From assembly GCA_030430565.1 (NCBI GenBank), contig JAUIKS010000012.1:1-64000 (forward strand): 64,000 bases of DNA, given 5' to 3'. Below the pieces are notes generated by a model that had not been told where the DNA came from, searched no databases, and saw only the letters and a program-made list of their open reading frames with translations. The DNA comes from Polyangia bacterium (lineage in GTDB: Bacteria; Myxococcota_A; Polyangia; Nannocystales; Nannocystaceae). Position numbers and translations under genes: made by a program. Shown in pieces: positions 58,509 through 64,000 of the stretch; the stretch's first letter is position 1; every line of letters starts with the position of its first letter.

Positions 58509-59903
58509 ATGGCGGGCGAGCAGCAGCGTGAGCCGACAGCGGGGCTGCGGCGGGTGCTCGGCCCGTTCGACGCGATCGCGGTCGTGATCGGCGCGATCAT
58601 CGGCGTCGGAATTTTTTTCACGCCCAGCCGCGTCGCCGCGCTCGTCGGCTCGGGCTCCTGGGTCCTCGTCACCTGGGCGCTCGGCGGCTTGATCGCGGTG
58701 TTGGGCGCGTTGACCTTCGCGGACCTCGGTCGTCTCTACCCCCGCACGGGCGGGCAGTACGAGCTGCTGCGCGACGCCTTCGGGGCGGTGACCGGCTTCG
58801 TCTACGTGGTGTGCAACGCGACCGCGATCCAGGCGGGCGCGGTCGCCATCATCGCGCTCGTCTGCGCCTATAACGTCGCGCTCGCGGCGACCGGCGCGGG
58901 CCCGGGGACGCTGGTGAGCGCCGGGATGGCGGCGGGGCTGATCGTCGGCTTGATGGCGATCAACATCGTCGGCGTGCGCCAGGGCTCGACGGTGCAGAAC
59001 GTCACCGTGGTCGCGAAGCTGTTGACCTTGCTCGTGGTGGTCGCGGCCGCGCTGATGTTCGGGGGGACGGACGTCAGCGCGTCGGTCGCGGACGTCGGCA
59101 CGACGGTCGCGCCCCCCGAGACGCCCGCGGCGATCGTCGCGGCGGTCGGCGCGGGGCTGGTGCCGGTGCTGTTCTCCTTCGGCGGGTGGCAGCAGGCGCT
59201 GTGGATCGGCGGCGAGCTGCAGCGACCGCGACGCGATGTGCCGCTGGCGATCCTCGTGGGGGTCGGCGTCGTCGTCAGCGTGTACCTGGCGACGAACTGG
59301 GCGTACCTGCACCTGCTGGGGCAGTCGCGCGTGGCCGCGAGCCAGGCGGTCGCCGCCGACGCGGTGGCGGTCGCGTGGGGGGAGGGGGCGCGGCGCGTGC
59401 TCGCGGGGGCGGTCGCGTTGTCGGCTTTTGGGGTGCTCAACGTCCAGCTGCTCACGGGTCCGCGCCTGGTCTACGCGATGGCACTGGACGGTCGGTTCTT
59501 CCGCCCGTTCGCGCGCTTGCACGCGCGCTTCTCGACGCCGGTGCCGGCGATCGTGATGCTCGGCGGGATCGCGCTCGCGCTGCTGTTTCTCGCGGGGGAG
59601 CGGGGGATCGATCGCCTGCTCACCGGCGTCGTGCTGATCGACGGCTTGTTCTTCGCCTTGACCGGCGCGGCGCTGCTGGTGCTCCGCGGGCGCGCGCCGG
59701 CGGACGCGGCGGGAGCCCCCGGGCGCCCGTACCCGGGCTATCCGGTGACGGCGGCGCTGTTCGTGCTCGCCGAGCTCGGAGTGGTCTGCGGCGCGTTCGC
59801 GGATCCCACGGTGCGCGGCGCGGCGCATGTCGGCCTCGCGTGGATCGTCGTCGCGGTGATCTCCTACTACGCGTGGTTTCGCGGGCGAGTCCGAGAGCCT
59901 TAA
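58509..59903 (+). CDS. APC-superfamily amino acid permease
   Basis: This 464-residue inner-membrane protein has about twelve hydrophobic segments. The first carries Val-Val-Ile-Gly-Ala-Ile-Ile-Gly-Val-Gly-Ile-Phe (the GXXIGXGIF motif of APC permeases), and Tyr-Pro-Arg-Thr-Gly-Gly-Gln-Tyr follows helix 2. The second half has Gly-Pro-Arg-Leu-Val-Tyr-Ala-Met-Ala. It should import or exchange amino acids. It ends four bases into the convergent gene downstream. Confidence 0.9.
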   Translation: MAGEQQREPTAGLRRVLGPFDAIAVVIGAIIGVGIFFTPSRVAALVGSGSWVLVTWALGGLIAVLGALTFADLGRLYPRTGGQYELLRDAFGAVTGFVYVVCNATAIQAGAVAIIALVCAYNVALAATGAGPGTLVSAGMAAGLIVGLMAINIVGVRQGSTVQNVTVVAKLLTLLVVVAAALMFGGTDVSASVADVGTTVAPPETPAAIVAAVGAGLVPVLFSFGGWQQALWIGGELQRPRRDVPLAILVGVGVVVSVYLATNWAYLHLLGQSRVAASQAVAADAVAVAWGEGARRVLAGAVALSAFGVLNVQLLTGPRLVYAMALDGRFFRPFARLHARFSTPVPAIVMLGGIALALLFLAGERGIDRLLTGVVLIDGLFFALTGAALLVLRGRAPADAAGAPGRPYPGYPVTAALFVLAELGVVCGAFADPTVRGAAHVGLAWIVVAVISYYAWFRGRVREP

Positions 59904-60520
59904 CTCGCGTCCGCGAAGCTGCGCAGGCCGCTGGCCTTGAGCAGCGCGGCGACGGCCAAGGTGTAGTGAAACGCGTCGATCCGCGCGATCGGGCCGATGT
60001 CTCCCTCGGTCCCAATGACGAGGCCGGCGATCAGGACCAGGAGCGCGCCGGCGGCGGCGACCACGGCGGCGGAGGGCTGGGCGCGGCGTCGCTGCGCGGC
60101 GGCGGCGAGGATCCCGGCGACGCCGACGCTGCCGACCAAGAGCGTATAGATGTCGTACAGGCCGACGATGACGCTGATGGTGGGCAGCAGGCCGAGGGCG
60201 ATGAACAGCGCGAGCCAGGCGTTGCGCGAGGGGCCGAGCGACCACGCGATCGCGACGTAGGCGGCGCCGATCAGCGGCATCGCAAAGTGACCCGCGAGGC
60301 CCGAGAACAGGATGTGGAGCTCGATGAGGCCCGGGGCGACGCCGTAGCGCAAGCAGCCGATCGCGGCGGCGAGACCGATCAAGCCGAGCCCGACGGTCGC
60401 GGACATCAGCGCTTGGTGTTGGCCCGCGCGGGCGGAGCGACGCGTGCGCTCGAGCGTGATGGCGCCCGCGAACGCGCACGCGGCCAGCGCTCCGTCGGAG
60501 ATCGCGGTTGCGAGGTTCAC
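59900..60520 (-). CDS. Six- to seven-helix membrane protein (DUF6962-like)
   Basis: This 206-residue protein has about seven hydrophobic segments, starting Ile-Ser-Asp-Gly-Ala-Leu-Ala-Ala-Cys and including Ala-Ile-Gly-Cys-Leu-Arg-Tyr-Gly and His-Phe-Ala-Met-Pro-Leu-Ile-Gly, similar to DUF6962 membrane proteins. The function is unknown. It is convergent with the permease (4-base overlap). Confidence 0.7.
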   Translation of the reverse strand: MNLATAISDGALAACAFAGAITLERTRRSARAGQHQALMSATVGLGLIGLAAAIGCLRYGVAPGLIELHILFSGLAGHFAMPLIGAAYVAIAWSLGPSRNAWLALFIALGLLPTISVIVGLYDIYTLLVGSVGVAGILAAAAQRRRAQPSAAVVAAAGALLVLIAGLVIGTEGDIGPIARIDAFHYTLAVAALLKASGLRSFADAS

Positions 60521-60814
60521 GGGGGCATTCTACCGCGGAAGGAGTGTGTCTGAGTCATCAGGTGCCGCGCCCGAGGGACGAAACGCAGCTGTACCGGGCT
60601 GTACTTCGATCTCGTTGTTTATGCGCTTGATTAATCGAACGAATCACGGTGGGCGAAGTCCAGGGATGCCCGGTACTGAGCATTGAACGACGCGCGGGCG
60701 AGGACACTCGCGAGAGCTTTATGGCTCATGAGTCATGCTTGTTGCAGCAACAAAGCGTACGCCCCGTCGCGGCCGCGCCGGTACGGTGAGCCGCCCATCG
60801 ATGGGTGATGTCCT

Positions 60815-63800
60815 TCAGGTTCGTGTCAACAACGAGTCACAGATCTCGCCGGCCTCGGGGTCGTGCTCTTTCAATCGCTTGAGGCGCTGGCAACCGATGC
60901 GTGTCAGCATCTCGGGCGGTATAGGCCATCGCGTCGAGCCATCCGAGCGACGCAGAACGACTCGGTCTGTGAGCTCGGCGAGACAGTCTCCGCTCCTCGT
61001 ATCCCAGATCCGCGCCGTCGCGTCGTCGCTCACCGTCGTAAGTTGGCCTCCGTCCGGTGAGAACGTGATGTGATTGATACCGCCGGTGTGCCCCACCAGG
61101 GTCCGTATTTGAGCACCGGACTCGGCGTCCCATAGCGTCGCGGTGTGGTCACGACTGGCCGTAGCGATGGTTTTGCCGTCGGGGGCGTACGTGACCGCGA
61201 GGAGCTCGTCCTCGTGACCGCGGAGGGTGGCGAGCCGCTCGCCGGAGCGCACGTCCCAGATCATCGCGGTATCGTCGCCGCTGGCGGTTGCGAGCCGCGC
61301 GCTGTCTGCCCTGAACGAAAACGAGCTGACTTGGTCCTCGTGGCCTTCGAAACTGACGAACGAGGAGTTCGGGCTCACGTCCCACACTCTCGCGGTACCA
61401 TCGAGGCTCGTCGTGACGATCCGATCGCCCTCGGGCGCGTACCCAAGCGCCGTGATTGGGAACTCGTGGCCGCGTAGCGATGTGATGACCGAGTACGTCG
61501 CAGCGTCCCACACTCGAGCTGTGTAATCCGAGCTCGCGGTCGCAACCTGGCGCCCGTCGGGTGAGTACACCGCCGCCGAGACGGGGAACTTGTGGCCGCG
61601 AAGCGTCGCTACGAGAGCGCCGGACTTGGCATCCCAGATCTTCGCGGTGTGATCGTCGCTACCGGTCACGATGCGCGAACCGTCAGGCGAGTACGCGACC
61701 GAGAGGACGCTCGCCTCGTGGCCGCGAAGAACGGCTAAACGCGCGCCGGAGCTCGTGTCCCAGACGAGCGCCGTGTGATCGGCGCTCGCGGTCGCTATGT
61801 GAGCGCCGTCGGGAGAGCACGCTAGCGCGGTGATCGCTGCGTTGTGACCCGAGAGGATCGTGAGGAGGTGCCCATCCGAGGCGTTCCAGATCCTCGCAGT
61901 GTTGTCGTCACTAGCCGTGACGACGCGCGCGCCATCGGGCGAATACGCCGCGAAGCGAATTGCCGCGTCGTGACCGCGCCGGGTCGTTACATGATCGACG
62001 TGAGCGTCCCAGAGTCTCGCTACTCGGTCGTGGCCAGAGAGCACGATACGCGCGCCGTCGGGTGAGTAGACGACCGACTTGAGATCGTGCTCTCCGGCCC
62101 GGAGCGCGGCGACGAGATCACCGCTCGAGGCGTCCCTGATCTCGGCGAGGCCATCGTACCCCGTGAACGTGACGTGCGCGCCGTTGGGTGAGTACGCCAG
62201 CGCGGCGACCACGTCGAGGCCGTGCGGGAGGTCGAGCACTCGTGCGCCGGTGCGCGCATCCCAGATCCTCGCCATGTCTCGACCGTTCGAGGCGATCCTC
62301 GTTCCGTCCGGCGAGTAGGCTACCGGCATCACGGCCTCGAGAGCCGTGAAGTGCTCGCCGGTGCTCGCGTCCCAGAGATGCACCGCCCCGGTCTTTCCGC
62401 CTGTGATGAGCTGAGTTCCGTCCGGTGAGTATCGCACGGTCCTGATGACGTCCTTGTGACCTCGAAGGGTGAGCAAGAGCGCGCCCGAGTCGGCATCCCA
62501 GACCTTCGCGGTTTGATCCTCACTGCCGGTCACGATGTGCTCGCCGCTAGGCGAATAGGCCAACGCCATAACGCTGGCGTCGTGGCGCAACACAGCGAGC
62601 GCCTCGCCGGACTCGAGGTCCCAAATTCTCGCGGTCCCGTCGCTTCCCGCGGTCGTGAAGCGCGCTCCATCGAGAGAGAACGCGACCGCGTCAACGTGTC
62701 TTGTATGGCCCTCGAGCTCGCGCCGCAGCTGGCCCGTTGCGGCGTCCCAGATGATCACCTTGCTGTCGTCCCCCACGGTCACAACACGCGCGTCGTCTGG
62801 GGAGAAGGCAAGCGCTCGGACTGCGCGATCGTGCCCCTCAAGCGTGAGCGCGCGCGCGTGGGTCGTGGCATCCCATATGGACGCGGTGGTGTCGCCGCTG
62901 GCAGTAGCGATCCGCGTACCGTCCGAGGAGTACGTCAGAGCGTAGATCGTCCCCTCGTGGCCCTCCAAGACCGCGTCAGGGTCAAGGGTCGCGGCGCTTT
63001 CGGAGAGGACGCGCGCGAGCCCGTCGATGGCCTCATCCGGTGGTGGAGGACTCCATTTTGGCCCAAACGCGCCGACCGCCAGCACGCCAAGTCGAAGCAT
63101 CTCGCCCGTGCGCTTCTCGGGGATCAACATCGCGGCCCGAAGACCGCGCTGCACGCTCAACGCCTGCTTGTACGCCTGCTTCTCTCGTTCGAGCTTCACG
63201 ACCAGCTCATTCGCCGCCGCTTCACTCTTCTTGGCCGCGGCCTCACTGCGTCTCGCTCGCGCCGCGCTCTCGACCGACATTCGCCACGCGACGACCGCGA
63301 GGACCCCGAGCACCGCGAACGTCAGCAGACCAGCGGAGAGCCACGCGAGCAGCGCGCGCGTTCGGAGTTGCTGCTCGCGCGTCTCGATCGCCTCGAGCAT
63401 CACCCGTACTGACTCAAAGCGCTTGATTCGATCAACCGCGAGCGCGCGTTCGAGGATCCTCCGCAGCCATGTCGGCACACCGGTCGCGGCAGGAGGGGGC
63501 TCACGCTCTCCAGACGTGACCGCGACCTTGAGCGTCTCAAAGGTGCGGGCGGCGCTCGGCCGCTGGCCGTACAGCGCCTCCCACAACGTCACGGCGAGCG
63601 AGTACTCGTCCGTGCGTTCGTCAGTGACGCGGCCGAGAAACTGCTCTGGCGCCATGTAGGCTGGCGTACCCATGATCGTCCCCGCGCTCGTGAGCTCGAC
63701 CGCGAGCGCGCCGCGTCGGTTGGCGCCGGAACTCGCGGCGTCGCGCCTCGGATCCGCGCGCGCGAGCCCAAAGTCCATTACGCGCACCCGCTCATCATGG

Positions 63801-64000
63801 CCGACCATGATGTTATCCGGCTTGATGTCGCGATGCAGGATCCCCTCCGCGTGGGCCGCCGCGAGCCCGCGCGCCGCCTGCTTGCCGACCGCGAGGACCG
63901 ATCGCCAGCGCGGGTGCTCCTGCTTGATCCACTCACCGAGCGTTCGCCCGTGCACAAGCTCCATCGAGACCCAGACTTGGCCCTCGTGGGTCCCGACGTC
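60815..64000 (-). CDS. Ser/Thr kinase with 16 WD40 repeats (5' end beyond window)
   Basis: The open frame runs off the right edge, so the ATP-binding lobe is missing here. Visible are His-Arg-Asp-Ile-Lys-Pro-Asp-Asn, Asp-Phe-Gly-Leu-Ala and Gly-Thr-Pro-Ala-Tyr-Met-Ala-Pro-Glu-Gln, then one transmembrane helix (Leu-Ser-Ala-Gly-Leu-Leu-Thr-Phe-Ala-Val-Leu), a coiled coil (Ala-Ala-Lys-Lys-Ser-Glu-Ala) and sixteen WD40 repeats (Ser-Pro-Asp-Gly ... Ile-Trp-Asp-Ala), enough for two propellers. The propellers would be on the other side of the membrane from the kinase and act as sensor. A palindrome-like TTGTTGC-A-GCAACAA (60739-60753) lies past its 3' end; the rest of 60521-60814 shows no gene. Confidence 0.93.
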   Translation of the reverse strand, partial: DVGTHEGQVWVSMELVHGRTLGEWIKQEHPRWRSVLAVGKQAARGLAAAHAEGILHRDIKPDNIMVGHDERVRVMDFGLARADPRRDAASSGANRRGALAVELTSAGTIMGTPAYMAPEQFLGRVTDERTDEYSLAVTLWEALYGQRPSAARTFETLKVAVTSGEREPPPAATGVPTWLRRILERALAVDRIKRFESVRVMLEAIETREQQLRTRALLAWLSAGLLTFAVLGVLAVVAWRMSVESAARARRSEAAAKKSEAAANELVVKLEREKQAYKQALSVQRGLRAAMLIPEKRTGEMLRLGVLAVGAFGPKWSPPPPDEAIDGLARVLSESAATLDPDAVLEGHEGTIYALTYSSDGTRIATASGDTTASIWDATTHARALTLEGHDRAVRALAFSPDDARVVTVGDDSKVIIWDAATGQLRRELEGHTRHVDAVAFSLDGARFTTAGSDGTARIWDLESGEALAVLRHDASVMALAYSPSGEHIVTGSEDQTAKVWDADSGALLLTLRGHKDVIRTVRYSPDGTQLITGGKTGAVHLWDASTGEHFTALEAVMPVAYSPDGTRIASNGRDMARIWDARTGARVLDLPHGLDVVAALAYSPNGAHVTFTGYDGLAEIRDASSGDLVAALRAGEHDLKSVVYSPDGARIVLSGHDRVARLWDAHVDHVTTRRGHDAAIRFAAYSPDGARVVTASDDNTARIWNASDGHLLTILSGHNAAITALACSPDGAHIATASADHTALVWDTSSGARLAVLRGHEASVLSVAYSPDGSRIVTGSDDHTAKIWDAKSGALVATLRGHKFPVSAAVYSPDGRQVATASSDYTARVWDAATYSVITSLRGHEFPITALGYAPEGDRIVTTSLDGTARVWDVSPNSSFVSFEGHEDQVSSFSFRADSARLATASGDDTAMIWDVRSGERLATLRGHEDELLAVTYAPDGKTIATASRDHTATLWDAESGAQIRTLVGHTGGINHITFSPDGGQLTTVSDDATARIWDTRSGDCLAELTDRVVLRRSDGSTRWPIPPEMLTRIGCQRLKRLKEHDPEAGEICDSLLTRT

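Noticed and set aside
61000..63000. Repeat array or CRISPR-like periodicity
   Set aside because: The roughly 126-base period is that of WD40 repeats in a continuous reading frame.

Overview
The window looks like chromosomal DNA of a myxobacterium, most likely from the Nannocystaceae side of the group. GC content and GC-skewed codon use are very high. There are at least twelve lipoproteins whose lipobox cysteine is followed by Gly-Asp-Asp/Ser and a long Ser/Thr/Glu/Gly linker. Two proteins carry MYXO-CTERM-like tails, and there are two very large serine/threonine kinases, one fused to a histidine kinase and one to WD40 propellers. All family calls are by eye; no search was run.

Layout. 1-3.5 kb is an accessory island edge: a low-GC DUF4365-like fragment, a truncated nucleotidyltransferase with its small partner, and an intact tyrosine recombinase lying against a lipoprotein gene that seems cut short. 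3.5-21.5 kb is mostly chromosomal: a TPR/HEAT protein, a ceramidase-like lipoprotein, a prephenate dehydrogenase-chorismate mutase fusion, a NADAR protein, a methyltransferase, a malonyl-CoA-synthetase-like enzyme, an NlpC/P60-like protein, a group II truncated globin and three secreted alpha/beta hydrolases. 21.5-22.9 kb holds a gene of an uncharacterised family followed by two RNA genes that read as circularly permuted tRNAs (T-arm and 3' acceptor strand placed before 5' acceptor strand and D-arm, with a hairpin spacer) and a strong terminator. 23-34 kb is a run of surface proteins, including a copper-monooxygenase-like protein, a cytochrome-like protein, a beta-propeller and a Cys-rich repeat protein. 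34-45 kb carries a DUF885 protein, the 1755-residue hybrid kinase, an epoxide-hydrolase-like enzyme, a Sel1-repeat lipoprotein and an aldo/keto reductase.

45.0-47.8 kb is the most unusual segment: thirteen tRNA genes on the minus strand, grouped by amino acid (5 Ser, 1 Gly, 3 Ala, 2 Trp, 2 Cys), ending in an HNH endonuclease gene. At its head, behind a good promoter and Shine-Dalgarno, sits a 48-codon ORF that uses all six serine codons (two runs, TCA-TCC-TCG and TCT-AGT-AGC, contain each exactly once), all four alanine codons (including a GCA-GCC-GCG run), and Gly, Trp and Cys codons: the amino acids of the tRNAs downstream. A second short ORF with three Trp and two Cys codons sits directly before the Trp, Trp, Cys, Cys tRNAs and ends inside the first of them. 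I propose that these are leader peptides that sense the decoding of the tRNAs in their own operon; this is inference from sequence only.

47.8-64 kb has a DUF1501/cytochrome lipoprotein operon, a GH5 endoglycoceramidase-like lipoprotein, an mlaEFD-type lipid transport operon with an auxiliary lipoprotein, an extensin-like/M15-like lipoprotein, an APC permease, a small membrane protein and the 5'-truncated (by the window edge) WD40 kinase.
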